From Penicillium oxalicum (Eukaryota > Ascomycota > Eurotiomycetes > Eurotiales > Aspergillaceae), in the NCBI RefSeq assembly GCF_001723175.1, contig NC_064654.1, positions 1,736,001 to 1,800,000 on the forward strand: a stretch of DNA of 64,000 nucleotides, in the 5' to 3' direction. Position 1 is the first letter of the stretch, and every line of letters starts with the position of its first letter. Below, in pieces: positions 44,885 through 56,452 of the stretch. The position numbers and the translations under genes were made by a program. The notes beneath the pieces are model-generated. The model did not search any database and was not told the origin of the DNA. It saw nothing but the letters and a program-made list of their open reading frames with translations.

Positions 44885-46877
44885 TTTCGATGGGCGCGTG
44901 GAAAGAAAAAAAAACCAGGTGATTCGAGTCCTTCTTATCCCGAAATGCTCATCATGTGCGAGATATAATATGTCCCATCTCATTCCATCTAGAAAATGCC
45001 AAGAGTCAGATTATCGCCAGAGGCCAGATCATTTAGGCCGAAGGTCGATGAATTACAAATGAGAGGGCACAGCAAGCGCCGAGGGAGCGAAGATGAGCCG
45101 TCGGGAGTGAAGATCCCATCGAGGGTTACTCTCCGTCGTTTTGAATCTGCTTCGCCCAATAAGCCTGCCCTGCGTTACGACCGGTGCTTCCCAAGTGGAA
45201 CCTCATTCTTTCTGCGAATTTGAATCGTTGAGATTTTGATCGATCAGGAGCAAGCTGCGCTGATGAGACGCCTCCGCTCTTTCTTTGCGCCCCTCCGTTA
45301 CATCGCGCGTCGCGCCGCTTCCGTTCCCGCAACCACCCGCCGGTCTTCCAGACTCGAGGGATAACAGAGCAGATGATAATCACGCGGTAGTGGTGTCCTT
45401 GACGGGCAATCTCCGGTCTCCTCACCATCCCAAGGAAACGAAGCATTTCTGCAAGACCTCTGTTTCCAAGTGGGGTTGCCCGCTGTGGCTTGCTGTGTCA
45501 GTGGTCGATGACACAATAACAGTGCTGGAATCAGCCTGTACCCCTACCAAAAGCGCCCCAGACAAGGAATATCCATCACTCCACCGCGCCTACCGTTCGT
45601 CTGCTTCTTCATGCCGTCGAATCAAACCCCGCGCCGCTGGAGGCAATCCACGTGGTCGGAACTCGATACACTAAGCCCGACGGGCGGAGAGCGCCTCTAT
45701 TCTTCAGCTCACTCAGATAACCTTGGCCTCGTGCGTGCAGCAACCAAGAAACCTGGGTCTAGGCAGACATGGGTCCTCTAGCCTCAGACTATACGCTATG
45801 TGGCGTGAATGTTTCAAAAGAGGAGAGAGTACCTTATGTACAAGGTGGTATCGATGCTTGGTACTAGTATGCCAGAGAAGGTCATCTCACGTCAGCACAA
45901 CCCCACCTACTAGTAGTAGTAACTACGTAGGTAGTAAGTGTGGACATCCCCTCGAGAGACATATGGTTGTGACGACAAGGCAGACAAGAAAACTCGAATG
46001 TTCTTTTTAACATTTTCTATGGTCCCAGGGGCGAGCGCCAATAGAACAAGCTTATGCGCCCAGATTGCTTGGGGATCTACTTTAAGCAAGTGATGGCAAA
46101 GCCCCTCACAGAAACTTCCAAGCCGGATGTTGCAGCTAGTCAGTGTGATGATCATGATGCAAGCGGCTCCTTACCCAAAGAGGAATACGCCCATTGATCT
46201 TCTCACTCGACGAGAAACCTGGCCGGGCCACATGCTAGCACATGTTCACCTGACTAGATAGGATTTTTAGATGCAGAATCTGCCACGGAGGCGTGGGCCA
46301 AGAAGTGTGTACAATGGTGAAAAGGGATCTAGCCCGAGTGGATGGCGGAGTTTGCCGACGAAAAAGAAGTTTTCTGTTTGAAAGATGGTACACCGTATTC
46401 GTCGCTGGGGAGAGGGACGGATACGAAAGGATAGATGATCCTAGGGAGTGCTTCAATATGATGCGACGTGAGCGTTCTTGAAGACACCTTCCGAATAGCT
46501 ACGCTGATTTTCGCGAGTACGGCCTGGGAGAATTCAAGGCAAGGCAGAATGAACGCATACAAGTATTGAACTCGAGCACTAAGACTTTTGATTGCGCATG
46601 TGCCCGTGGAATGAGACAAATCGTTGCGAGCTCGTGGGTATAGTATAGATATGAATCGAACGATCTTGTACACAACACGGCTGGCCGCCCAGCCGGCGAT
46701 TGCGGGCCCAATGTGGGACCCCCCAAGACCAGTGGAAATGCGAGCAGCCAAAGCCGCCAAGGCGTGATCGATGCCAAGAAACATCTGGACTGACGTGATG
46801 TTTAACATAAACCAAAAAAAAAGAGGATAGAAAAGATGTGAAGAAAAAATCAACAAGAAATCTCCCTATTCAAGCAC
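44885..46877. other. Gene-poor 2-kb stretch between bZIP and ssf1
   Basis: It holds the bZIP promoter and then about 1.5 kb without a clear gene. A minus-strand frame at 46329-46856 encodes a partly hydrophobic 175-residue chain but starts only 21 bases after the ssf1 stop on the same strand and matches nothing I know. CTAC/GTAG-rich short repeats occur at about 45907-45936. Confidence 0.45.
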
Positions 46878-48268
46878 TCAGTCCTCCATGGAGTCATCAG
46901 AATCAGCCTCGGGTTCCTGATCATCATCCCCGTCATCATCATAATCACTGAGCCACTCGCCATCGTCCTCCATGTCTTCGTCCTCATCCTCATCCTCATT
47001 GACCTCCTCCCCGTTCGCCTTGGCCTTGGCCTTTTCCTTCTTTTTCTTTTCCACGTTCTCCCTCTGCTGCTTCTTGCGCTGCTCCTTCTCCTTCCGACGC
47101 TTTTCCCAACTCTTGTCCAGGGACTTCACCTCCGACGCGGACTTGGTGATGAAATCATGCCACATGATCTTGCCCTCACAGACGCCATCCTCGACCTTCA
47201 TCAGACGCAGCTTCATACGAGGTCCCAACTCAACTAGCTTGACGGCGCGTTTCTCGACCCCGGGTGTGTCGGGCTTCTTTTGTGGCTTATCGCCGGCTTT
47301 CTGACGTTGCGCCTCTCGTTTGTTGAGAATCCGGCGGGTTGTGCTTTCAGCAACTTCCACCTCGGCGTCGGTGTCGAGTTCGGTCTCACTAGCCGAAGTA
47401 TATCCGGCGGCCGACGGATCCAAAAGGTAATCGGCAGCATCTTCAAGCTTGCCTAGATTGGGCACGGCCGCCTTCTTCTTTTCCCTGTTACGGACCTCCT
47501 TGGGGTCCAACCGGCGGATACGTTTTGAGACGCCCGTCTTCTTTGTAGCGATCGCGTAGTGTCGCAGGTGGAGGATGTATGAGCCATCGTCAGACTCGCT
47601 GGGTTCTCTGTTCAAAAGCATGACGCGGCGGATGGAGGAAAGAGGTTGGGCTTGTGGATTGATGGGAGGAAAGAGGGATTGGAAGATGGTGGTAGTGAGG
47701 GTCTCGAGGCGCTTGGGCACTTTCGAGTCTTCAGTGGCATTGGGGGAGTTGAAGTTGTTCATGACAAGCAGGGGAGGGGTCTTGTGATCTTGTCCACCGC
47801 TGCGTGGACGCTTCAATGACCGCTCGACATCCTTGCACAGAGAATAGTTCTCAACTTGAAAATGGAGAGTCGGCCCACGAGGAGTCACGGCGAGTCGCAT
47901 GTTCGTGTTGCCTGTCTTTGACTTGGAGAAAAGCATCAAGTGGGTGACGCCAAGGGGGCCGGCCATCACGGTGTAATCGCGAAGTCGGTTGGATTTTCGT
48001 TCCTGTAGAAGAACGTTAGACATAGTTTCTCAAGAAAGAGCGAGCAATTACAACGAACCTTCAATCGCACGGCCGTATCGGGTTCCATCATACGACGGAC
48101 GTCCTTGACCAGCTGGGTGACACTTGTGCCGACTTGAGAAGCGCCCACTCGAATCACCATTGACTTGGGGGCCTTGGTCATTGAAGATGCTGAACCTTTG
48201 CCAGCCGCGGCCGCGGAGGCATTTTGTGCCCGGAGATGGGTGCGCTTCTTGACGCGTGCCTTGGCCAT
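46878..48268 (-). CDS. ssf1: Ribosome biogenesis protein Ssf1/Peter Pan (Brix domain)
   Basis: Two exons, 48268-48059 and 48002-46878, with a 56-bp intron in phase 0, give 444 residues (VRLK joins ERKSNRLRDY). The N-terminus is basic (MAKARVKKRTHLRAQ). The Brix domain spans about residues 30-300, with PKSMVIRVGASQVG, DYTVMAGPLGVTHLMLFSKS and the sigma70-like loop LVELGPRMKLRLMKVEDG. A Lys-rich then Asp/Glu-rich tail ends the protein. Ssf1 acts in pre-60S assembly (ITS2 processing) in the nucleolus and is essential as the Ssf1/2 pair in yeast. It is divergent from rrp3, another rRNA-processing factor, with 244 bp between start codons. Confidence 0.95.
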
Positions 48269-48512
48269 AATGAATTCGGTTCAATTGACAAGGTCTCTTG
48301 GAAGAGAAAAAAAAATAATCCGACACTGGAGGCGTGTCGGTAACGTCCTGCCCGACTTTGGCTGATAAGCTCGAAGTTTTTTTGTCTCCAAAAATTCCAG
48401 GCGGAGCCATGCGGATCATTGATGTTGCGGACCCACCCAAATTATCTAGAAGTTCTCGAACGGCGACTACATTTTTTTTCCAAGGCAGGCCTTTTCCATA
48501 CCAAACGAAAGA

Positions 48513-49931
48513 ATGTCGGCAATCAAGAAGCGCAAGGTGTCAGGCGAAAAACCTGCACCTTCAACCCGTGATGACAATGACGCCAGCTCTGTGAGCTCCG
48601 AGTCCGGCGACGAGACCACAAATTCGGAGGCGCCCAATGCCGATGAGAAGACTTCGAGCGCTCCACAGACGTTCAAAGAGCTCGGTGTGATCGACTCGAT
48701 CTGTGAGGCATGTGAGAGTCTCGGTTACAAGAAGCCCACGGCGATTCAGGCTGAGGCTATTCCCCTGGCTCTACAAAATCGCGACCTCATTGGTCTTGCG
48801 GAAACAGGTTCGGGAAAGACAGCAGCTTTCGCGATCCCGATTCTGCAAGACCTTATGAGCCGCCCTCAAGCTTTCCACGGACTTGTGATCGCTCCAACGA
48901 GAGAGTTGGCGTATCAAATCGGAAAATCCTTTGATTCACTCGGCTCGACTATCAATGTTCGAACAACAGTCATTGTCGGAGGCATGGACATGGTGCCCCA
49001 ATCTATTGCCTTGGGCAAGAAGCCTCACATTATCGTTGCCACGCCTGGACGTCTGCTTGACCACCTCGAGAACACAAAGGGCTTCAGTTTGCGCTCATTA
49101 AAATACCTTGTGATGGATGAAGCCGATCGATTGCTGGACATGGACTTTGGACCACTCCTCGACAAGATTTTGAAAGTTCTGCCCCGGGAGCGGCGCACAT
49201 TCCTCTTTTCAGCAACTCTGAGCAACAAGGTCGAATCTTTGCAGCGCGCCTCGCTTTCCAACCCGTTGCGAGTGTCCGTGTCTTCGAGCAAGTACCAGAC
49301 AGTCTCCACCCTTCAACAATACTTCCTCCTGCGCCCCCACAAGCATAAGGATATCTATCTCATCTACCTTCTCAATGAATTCGTCGGTCAGTCCGCCATT
49401 GTCTTCACGAGGACAGTGCACGAGACTCAGCGTGTTGCCTTCCTTCTTCGCGCCCTCGGATTCGGTGCCATTCCTCTCCACGGTCAATTGTCACAGTCAG
49501 CTCGGTTGGGTGCCTTGGGCAAATTCCGTTCACGCTCGCGAGATATTCTCGTGGCCACGGATGTCGCCGCTCGTGGTCTCGATATTCCCTCTGTCGACGT
49601 GGTACTGAACTTTGATCTTCCTACCGACAGCAAGACCTACATTCATCGTGTGGGTCGTACTGCCCGAGCTGGAAAGTCCGGAGTCGCAATCAGTTTCTGT
49701 ACCCAATACGACGTGGAGATTTGGCAGAGAATCGAAGGTGCTCTTGGAAAACAGCTGCCGGAATACGAAGTCGCCAAGGATGAGGTGATGGTCCTGGCCG
49801 AGCGGGTTGGCGAAGCTCAGCGACAAGCGATCATGGAAATGAAGAACTTTGACGAAAAGAAAGGCACCCGAGGCAAGAAGTTTGGCAAGGGCAAGCGCTC
49901 TCGGGATGACATGGATCAAGAGGAAGGTTAA
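48513..49931 (+). CDS. rrp3: DEAD-box ATP-dependent rRNA helicase Rrp3
   Basis: A single exon gives 472 residues. After a Ser/Glu-rich start come the Q motif (TFKELGV..KPTAIQ, 53-79), motif I AETGSGKT (96-103), PTRELA (128-133), TPGR (177-180), DEAD (202-205), SAT (233-235), then [15 protein letters not shown] and [10 protein letters not shown] (about 380). The short N-terminus and the basic [13 protein letters not shown] tail match fungal Rrp3 (DDX47) in length. Rrp3 is needed for early pre-rRNA cleavages leading to 18S rRNA. It shares a compact divergent promoter with ssf1. Confidence 0.96.
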   Translation: MSAIKKRKVSGEKPAPSTRDDNDASSVSSESGDETTNSEAPNADEKTSSAPQTFKELGVIDSICEACESLGYKKPTAIQAEAIPLALQNRDLIGLAETGSGKTAAFAIPILQDLMSRPQAFHGLVIAPTRELAYQIGKSFDSLGSTINVRTTVIVGGMDMVPQSIALGKKPHIIVATPGRLLDHLENTKGFSLRSLKYLVMDEADRLLDMDFGPLLDKILKVLPRERRTFLFSATLSNKVESLQRASLSNPLRVSVSSSKYQTVSTLQQYFLLRPHKHKDIYLIYLLNEFVGQSAIVFTRTVHETQRVAFLLRALGFGAIPLHGQLSQSARLGALGKFRSRSRDILVATDVAARGLDIPSVDVVLNFDLPTDSKTYIHRVGRTARAGKSGVAISFCTQYDVEIWQRIEGALGKQLPEYEVAKDEVMVLAERVGEAQRQAIMEMKNFDEKKGTRGKKFGKGKRSRDDMDQEEG

Positions 49932-50750
49932 AATCAACGAATTGTCACTGAAAAGAACCCAGATGGCACTCTTGAACACCATAATCTGCATCTGGCAAGT
50001 GATTGCAAAATCGACTTTGACGCTAAGCACAACATCTCCGATGCCAACTGTCTGTGCGCTTTCTCTCTCAAAAAACTGGCTGGCCCCAATGTATCCTTCC
50101 TGGTGTCCGCTTTCCTGTATATGAAATGAAGTAATGCCTGTTCCATACTGGTTCGCCTAGGTCTCTTGGAGTAGTACGTCCCGTAATATTCATGAGCACA
50201 AAACGTGAATACATTCGATGATTTACAATGCGCCCGCTCGCCCTTCCTATCCTGCGAATCCTTCAAGGAAATTCGTGGTTCTTTTCAAAACAAACACTCC
50301 GCCGCGGCCGATATGGAGCTATCTGGACTCTAACATCGAATGTCATTCTCGTCCAGACCTCACTCCAAACCCTCCTTCTCCATTACCGTCTAGATTCGTA
50401 CCCAATACGAGGCTGCTAAATCTACGCTGCTAAATCTGCATTCGAATCGACATTCAAAGAAAATATGCGGGCCAGGAGTGATCCAAGCTGATCGAAATTT
50501 TTTTAAAGGCAAATCGCTTCTCGACGTGATTACTTTCAAGAGAGACGAGTCTCGTGCCCAAAGACATACGATTATTATGGCATCCGGGATGAGCTGCAGT
50601 TTTGCAGGGAGAGCTACCAGCTATGCCCCATCCCAGAGAGCTCCTTTAAAGGTCCGACAGGAATGCATAAAAAAGCGCACAGAAGAAACTTGGAGGCCGG
50701 TGGGAAGAGGTGGTATTCTGAGGACATATGTCGCAGTTGAAGCGAGCAGA
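49932..50750. other. Intergenic between convergent rrp3 and rpt5
   Basis: Two 3' flanks; a frame at 50478-50966 is mostly antisense to rpt5. It includes a perfect 12-bp direct repeat (GCTGCTAAATCT at 50412 and 50426). Confidence 0.5.
50412..50437. repeat. 12-bp direct repeat
   Basis: GCTGCTAAATCT occurs at 50412-50423 and 50426-50437, two bases apart, in the 3' intergenic region. No function evident. Confidence 0.8.
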
Positions 50751-52340
50751 CTAGACATAGATTCCCATATTGGTGTCCTTCTTCTTTGCCTGAACCTCGG
50801 CAATGGCGTCGACGTAGTTTTCATGCCCGACCTTGCTCATTCCTTTGCGCAGGGCGATCATACCGGCCTCAACGCACACGGCCTTCAGCTGGGCACCACC
50901 AAATTCGTCCGTGCTGCGAGCCAACTCTGCCCAGTTCACCGTGTCTTCAACCGACATCTTGCGTGAATGAATCTGGAGAATGTTGGCACGAGCCTCCTCG
51001 TTGGGAAGTGGGAACTCAATCTTGCGGTCCAGACGACCAGACCGGAGGAGAGCAGGATCCAGGACATCCACACGGTTGGTCGCGGCCAAAACCTTGATTC
51101 GATCATCGGAAGCAAAACCATCCAACTGGTTCAGAAGCTCCAGCATGGTTCGTTGCACTTCACGATCACCGGACTTTTCTGAGTCAAAACGTTTCGTACC
51201 CACAGCATCCAGCTCGTCAATGAAAATGATTGACGGCGCCTTCTCCTTGGCAAGAGCAAAACAGTCGCGGACAAGTTTGGCACCGTCACCAATGAACATC
51301 TGCACCAGTTGAGGACCGGCAAGCTTGAGGAAAGTTGCATTCGTCTCGGCGGCACAGGCCCGTGCAAGTAGGGTCTTACCAGTTCCGGGAGGGCCGTACA
51401 TGAGGGCACCTTTGGGGAAGAATAGATGTTAGCTTACCGGTGGTTTTCAGAACCGGAAATGCCTCGGCGCGGAAACACTCACCCTTTGGCGCCTTAATGC
51501 CAATCTTCTTGAACCGTTCAGCCTCCTTCATTGGCCAAACAATAGCCTCCACAATCTCTTCAATCTGCTTGTCTAATCCACCGATATCCGTGTACTTCTC
51601 TGTGGGCTTCTCGTCGACTTCCATCGCCTTAACTCGGTTGTCGTATTCTGCTGGTAGGGTGTCAAGGACGAGATATGAATCTTTATTCACACCAATCAGA
51701 TCGGCAGGCTTCAGCTTTTCATGGTCGACAAGACCGATGAGAGGGAGGAAAATTGTCTGCCGGGTTGATGTCTTGATGACGGCGGACTTGCCGACACGGG
51801 TGGCATCCAGGTCGATGTTAGCCCCTTCCTCGGCAGCCTCGGCTTCAACATCAAGGTCCAGCAGCTCAACCACATTTCCAACGAGGTATGGTAGTTGTCT
51901 TTTGGAGGTAAAAAGATCGAAGTTAGCCTCTCGAGACGAGCACACATTCAGGGCAAATCCTCAACCATTTCGTAATGGAAGGGTGTCCCTTCCAGTAGTC
52001 TTCCAGGATATCAAATGGCTCCATACCTGTTATTCTCGATCTTTTCTTGGTTATCCTTGACCTTCTCTCGCATCGTGCTTTGCTCGTGTGTTAACCGCTG
52101 GAACTCGCTCTTCATGATGCGCATCTCGTTCTCCAGCATTCGCCGCCTCTTGACAATGTCCGCTGTACTTGAGTGCAGAATCTCGTCGTCGAGCAAATCC
52201 TCCTCGTCGTCTTTTTTCTCGGCATCCTGCATTTCGGCATCTCCGTCATTGTTAGGCTTCTTGCCATCGTCGTCGCCGCTATCTTGCTTCTTGTCTCTGT
52301 TCTCGCGTTCGAGATCGTCGAGATCTTCGAGAGTGGACAT
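50751..52340 (-). CDS. rpt5: 26S proteasome AAA-ATPase subunit Rpt5 (PSMC3)
   Basis: Three exons, 52340-52027, 51898-51483 and 51409-50751, give 462 residues. An acidic N-terminus precedes a coiled coil ([18 protein letters not shown]). The OB-like region ([12 protein letters not shown]) and [12 protein letters not shown] follow. The AAA module has Walker A GPPGTGKT (built after intron 2), Walker [10 protein letters not shown], the sensor AATNR and the arginine finger region [12 protein letters not shown]. The C-terminus ends Ile-Tyr-Val, an HbYX motif used to dock in the 20S alpha-ring and open its gate. Length and order fit Rpt5 among the six Rpt proteins. A 14-bp palindrome with CACGTG lies about 155 bp upstream. 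Confidence 0.95.
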
Positions 52341-52774
52341 CCTGAAAGCTTGGCAAAGATTGTACGTGTATCAGAGATCTATGCTGGAATGAGAGCAGCG
52401 GTGATTGTCGGTAATGAATGATTGAAGCGGATGGTTCGAGAAAGACGTGGACGGGAGGAGCTGTTCGTGACCGAGCTCCGACAAACGTCAGCTTAGTCAC
52501 GTGACTACGTGGATCAACAGCAGCTCTGGGCACAGTCAACGATCCACGCTTGGTAGGTTCATAATTTCATTTTATTAGAAAAGTTGCACCCATAGCGCGA
52601 CCCGTCTGAGTTCTGCGTCATATATTCACGTCGATCTAGATGCGATCTTTGATTGTCTCAGATGGTTTTAAAGCGAGGCTCCACAGAAGTTGAACATGCT
52701 CATTGATTCACAAGGTTTCTTCTCGCGCTTTGCTAGCTCCTGAAGTTTTAGGCTTCTATCTGATCAGCAGTCCT
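52341..52774. other. Intergenic: rpt5 promoter and 3' flank of the dioxygenase gene
   Basis: It contains the E-box palindrome at 52494-52507; no gene supported. Confidence 0.5.
52494..52507. promoter_or_regulatory. E-box palindrome upstream of rpt5
   Basis: TAGTCACGTGACTA is a perfect 14-bp palindrome with a CACGTG core, 154-167 bp upstream of the rpt5 ATG. It is the kind of site bound by bHLH factors such as Cbf1-like proteins; use here is inferred. Confidence 0.45.
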
Positions 52775-54836
52775 CTAGTAGACCGAATAAGGGTTTTTAG
52801 GGTTCTTGAAATCTTTGACGTTTCCGAGGTTGTCCAAGACACTTTGACGGCCAAACTTAAGGAGCCTCAGCCGAGAGACGAAGTCATCATTGTTGACTGT
52901 GCATTTACGTTAGCACAGGATTGGCGAGGGGGCTGTGGCCAAAAACTTACCGTAGCCACCACACATGCGACGCTTTCCGGTGAATTCGGACCGTCCATGC
53001 AGCATTCTCCAGTTGTCAAATACTACGGCAGTCTCTGTCAGTAGGCAATTGCGATTGAAAGTGAAAAGTCACTTACTCAGAGCTGTCCCAGGTTGCAATT
53101 GGGTCCAGATTTCATTTGATTTGTCGGTCAGGATATCGTTGTACGCTCGAGCGGCTGCGTACCATTCGTTTTGCGAGACGATGGACCAGTCTGTTTTTGG
53201 TGCTCGATCATAATTGTTCCAACGGATTTGATGGACGGCCTTTGTGTCGGGGTGGATACTGAAGACAGGCGCCATTGCGGAGGGTTGGATACAGACATCT
53301 TCATTCCCACTTGCATGCCATGGGTGTCGCGAGCGAGTGAGTTCAATGTATGACTTGGGGCTTGTCTGAGCCAGCTTGGTGGCAGCTGCAAAGCCATCCA
53401 CCAGTAGACTCTCTCCTCCCTTTCCATCCGTGTGGGATAACAAGTGGAAGAGTTGTAACCTGGAAGGATCAGTGAAGTAAGTGTTATCCGTGTGAGCCCC
53501 AAGCCACTGGTTTGTGTAAGCTGTGTCCTTATAGGTGAGATCCGCAGTGAAGTCCCAAAACCCTCCTGTGGCTCTCGTCAGCGTCTTTCTCGACTATATG
53601 TCCGGGTATAGACTCTGACAAACCATAATGTGTGTGCCTTATAAAGGCAATTCTTTCAATCAGGGCTTTGGTTGACTGCGGGTCGATCGGCACACCTTTG
53701 ACGAAGCAGAACCCCCAGGTCCACTGATCTGAGATGAGCATTTGTGCTTTAGGCCCAGGGATGGGTGACAATAGGTATTGATTTGTAAAATACTCACGAT
53801 GTTTTCCAGCCACTCCAGTACTGCCTTGTCTTCGGACATCACCGCATCATATGCCACCTCTGGATATGAAGCTCCCCCTTGTGCTTCATACACCTGGAAT
53901 GGTCTAGGTGGGAGCATTAGTGTATTCCAAAATACAAGATATTAAGGACGCACCTTGGTAATCTGACTGGCTTCGTTGGCCTGTGGTCCACAAAGTGTCG
54001 GGAATTGCCGCGATGCGTCGAAAGCCAATTCCATGAATATGTGCTTTCATGCCCATCATTCCCTGTTCTCAATTTAGTTGCCAATAATTGGAAAATGAAG
54101 CCGCAATCAGTTCTCACATTTAACGTGAACATCCTCGACACCGGAGCTTTGGACTTCCTTCGGTCGGATATTTGGCGCAATCTGCACTCGCGTCAGCGCG
54201 TGTGATCAAACAATAATGAATCAAATGATTGCCGAAGACATACCGAGAAAGTGTCGAAAGTCCTTTGTTTGGTGTCCGGATGAACGCACTTCGGACATTG
54301 ACAATTTTCTCTGGGGTTGGTCAATATCAAATACTCAATCAATCGCCAAGGATTATCATGTCTTATTACCTCAGGAATGTAGATCCACTATCCAATACAT
54401 TTTAGCTGCCTGTTCGAATAAGTCTGCCGATTGCTTTGCTTGCTTGGTACTTACAACTGCCAGAAGGGACCTGCTTCTGAGGGGGTTCTCACCACCACAT
54501 TACCGCGTTTCAAGGCTATCCGAAAGGCCTGCTGAGTTTTTTCGTCTTTGGAAATATCCTCGGCGACGTCAAGTTTGGAAGCTTTGTTGCTGATCTGCGC
54601 AGAAGTGGACTGGAGGCGCTTGCTCCTGTTGAGCAGCCAGCTTCCGCTCTGGCCACCGCGAGCTTTACTGTATGCGCTACTAGCCTAAATCATCCCACAG
54701 AAACTGCCGTCAACTCTCAGAGCCTCCACTTGGTGACCAGGAATACACACAAACTTTGACCTACCGAGCTGCAACTGTTGAACACGCTCAATGGCGTGTT
54801 TGAAACTCTGGGCACGTATGTTAGTGAGTCGGGCAT
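52775..54836 (-). CDS. Trimethyllysine dioxygenase, mitochondrial (carnitine biosynthesis)
   Basis: Ten exons (54836-54765, 54684-54455, 54310-54244, 54181-54118, 54062-53954, 53903-53798, 53723-53624, 53565-53077, 53034-52951, 52896-52775) keep phase at all nine junctions and give 480 residues. The N-terminus is Ser/Arg-rich and Asp/Glu-poor, as in mitochondrial presequences. The zinc-type cysteine block reads ENCQCPKCVHPDTKQR (LRDNC..C in relatives). The Fe(II)/2-oxoglutarate core has HTDNTYF (His274, Asp276), LVDGF, RHPWHASGNE, and MLHGRSEFTGKRRMCGGY with distal His425 and the Arg that holds 2-oxoglutarate. The enzyme hydroxylates N6-trimethyllysine, the first step to carnitine (EC 1.14.11.8). 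Gamma-butyrobetaine dioxygenase is a relative, but the GKRRMCGGY tail favours TMLD. An ATCACGTGAT palindrome lies 207 bp upstream. Confidence 0.92.
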
Positions 54837-55273
54837 AGCGTCTGGTGTAGCTTTTTCCATGTTTACCTATGCAAGCTCCGAAGAGCTGCCATATTCAGGC
54901 TTAAATTCCGAGTTGCATTCATGTTTCGCTAATACAAATATGCGTCTCTTGCTGCAGGCACAATGCAGAGTTCGCGAGCTTGTAGTTGTACTGTCTGAAG
55001 AGATGGCCCAAGCGTTGATGGCTTCCAGCAGCCGAGGTTATTATCACGTGATGCTCAAGTACTTGTTTTCCGCATCATACTCTTGCGGAAAAGCAATTAG
55101 CTACAACTATGAAAAACCGACATCTGAAATACCAGCGATTAGTGGATCGATCTACCAGCAGCTTTTTCTGGCGGCATATGACCGCATTTTTATGAATACG
55201 TGGCCATTCTATGGTGCATTTCGTAGGCTCAATCTGCACTATCTTCGATGGGTTGCTTGGGCCCTGGACAAGC
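54837..55273. other. Intergenic: dioxygenase promoter and 3' flank of MaoC gene
   Basis: A plus-strand frame (54778-55305) overlaps both neighbours' antisense strands and has no domain, so it is not called. It holds ATCACGTGAT at 55043-55052. Confidence 0.5.
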
Positions 55274-56452
55274 CTAAAGCTTGCTCTTCTCGCCGACGAC
55301 TTTGACCAGAGCACGTCCATTGCTGAGAACAACTTTCCCGGTCTGATTCTTAGTCACGAAGCGAACCTCCTCAAAACCATCGGACTGCTTGTCACCCATC
55401 CGCCAGATCTCCGTGGTGAGCTTGTCTCCAGGACGAACGGGTGAGGCGAAACGTGCCTGGAATTCCTTGAGATTCTCGGGATTGCTGCCACCGAGTTCGC
55501 GTAAGACACCGTGCGCTGTGGAGTTCCAGCTGAACAGGCCATGGATGATAGTACCGCCAAAGCCCATCTTCTGGCCTGGCTCCGGAGTTGCGTGCAGGGG
55601 GTTGTAGTCACCGTTGAGGCTTTGCCTTGTTAGTGGAATCTTCTCGTTGAAATCATAGAGTGGAGGTCCATACCGATATAAGTGGGCGGTCTCCATATTC
55701 GTCTGGATCACATGGACCGCATCAGGCTTCTTCCCCTCGGGTGGGGGGAAGTTGACGGTGGCGGGGCCTATTAGCGGCGCAAATTAGATCAACTCTTGGG
55801 GTGGCTATGGGACCTCGGAGCAAACAAACCCTTAGGACCCCCCCATCCACCCTGGCCTACCAAAAAGCCGCTGCTCAAGACCTTTGAGTAGACCTCGCCG
55901 GTGTTCGCATCGACAATCGATTGCTCGGTCTCGACAACAGTCCCGGGCTTTCCTTTATCGTAGACACCGACAACTTTGTTTCGCAACTCGAACTTCTTCC
56001 CAGCGCTAGTTGGCGGCAGGGGCTTCAGTACCGTGATCTTTCGCTGACCGTCAACGCCATGGCGGTGGTCCAAGTCGGGGACACCAGGGATCTTGACAGC
56101 CTTTTGGCGCGCATAGAAGTCAATGACCTCCTGATCGGTGAGCTTGAATGCTGGAAAGTGACGAGATGAGTGGTCAGAGGTGCAAGCTCGATCAAGTAGT
56201 TGCTAAACAAGGTGGTCTGCATACGGAGAATGAGCGAGTAGGTGGGGAACACTGAAAAGTTAGGGTGTAGCTCCTGTAACGCAGAGTCAGATTCAAGCAT
56301 CAGGACACCAATTGAACGTTCCAAAAACATACGTAGAGGAAGTGCAATTCGTCGGCCTTGATGCCAATGCTGTTGGCAAATAGCAGGACATCGCGCTTCT
56401 GCCAAGAAACCTCTTGGGGAGGGAATTCGTGACCAGCTCCAGGGGCAGACAT
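55274..56452 (-). CDS. Peroxisomal MaoC-type (R)-hydratase, hot-dog fold, C-terminal SKL
   Basis: Exons 56452-56333, 56273-56225, 56150-55830 and 55767-55274 give 327 residues. The first half is a degenerate hot-dog repeat (SWQKRDVLLFANSIGIK, YELHPNFSVFPTY). The second carries the hydratase-2 motif: an Asp in GDYNPLHATPE and GFGGTIIHGL, with the Asp/Asn/His expected for trans-2-enoyl-CoA hydration to (R)-3-hydroxyacyl-CoA. The last three residues are Ser-Lys-Leu, a perfect PTS1 signal, so it works in peroxisomes, probably in beta-oxidation alongside or as a single-domain version of the Fox2 hydratase. Three CCAAT boxes in a 22-bp tandem repeat lie about 195-240 bp upstream. Confidence 0.92.

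Noticed and set aside
44925..44945. tRNA B-box-like GATTCGAGTCC
   Set aside because: It is preceded by an A-run instead of an A box and the flanks cannot form a cloverleaf.
45285..45674. 129-codon plus-strand frame right of the bZIP gene
   Set aside because: Low-complexity Ser/Arg/Pro composition, no domain, no splice partners.
46329..46856. 175-codon partly hydrophobic frame on the minus strand
   Set aside because: It begins 21 bases past the ssf1 stop on the same strand, leaving no room for a promoter, and shows no family I recognise; it is probably ssf1 3' flank.
8101..52340. Two proteasome genes (rpn6, rpt5) on either side of the NRPS, as if resistance genes for a proteasome inhibitor
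   Set aside because: Both are lone essential regulatory-particle subunits embedded in conserved blocks 12-16 kb from the synthetase; known inhibitor clusters carry a duplicated 20S subunit inside the cluster. Chance is the simpler reading.
54778..55305. 175-codon plus-strand frame
   Set aside because: It is antisense to exon 1 of the dioxygenase and to the 3' end of the MaoC gene; no domain.
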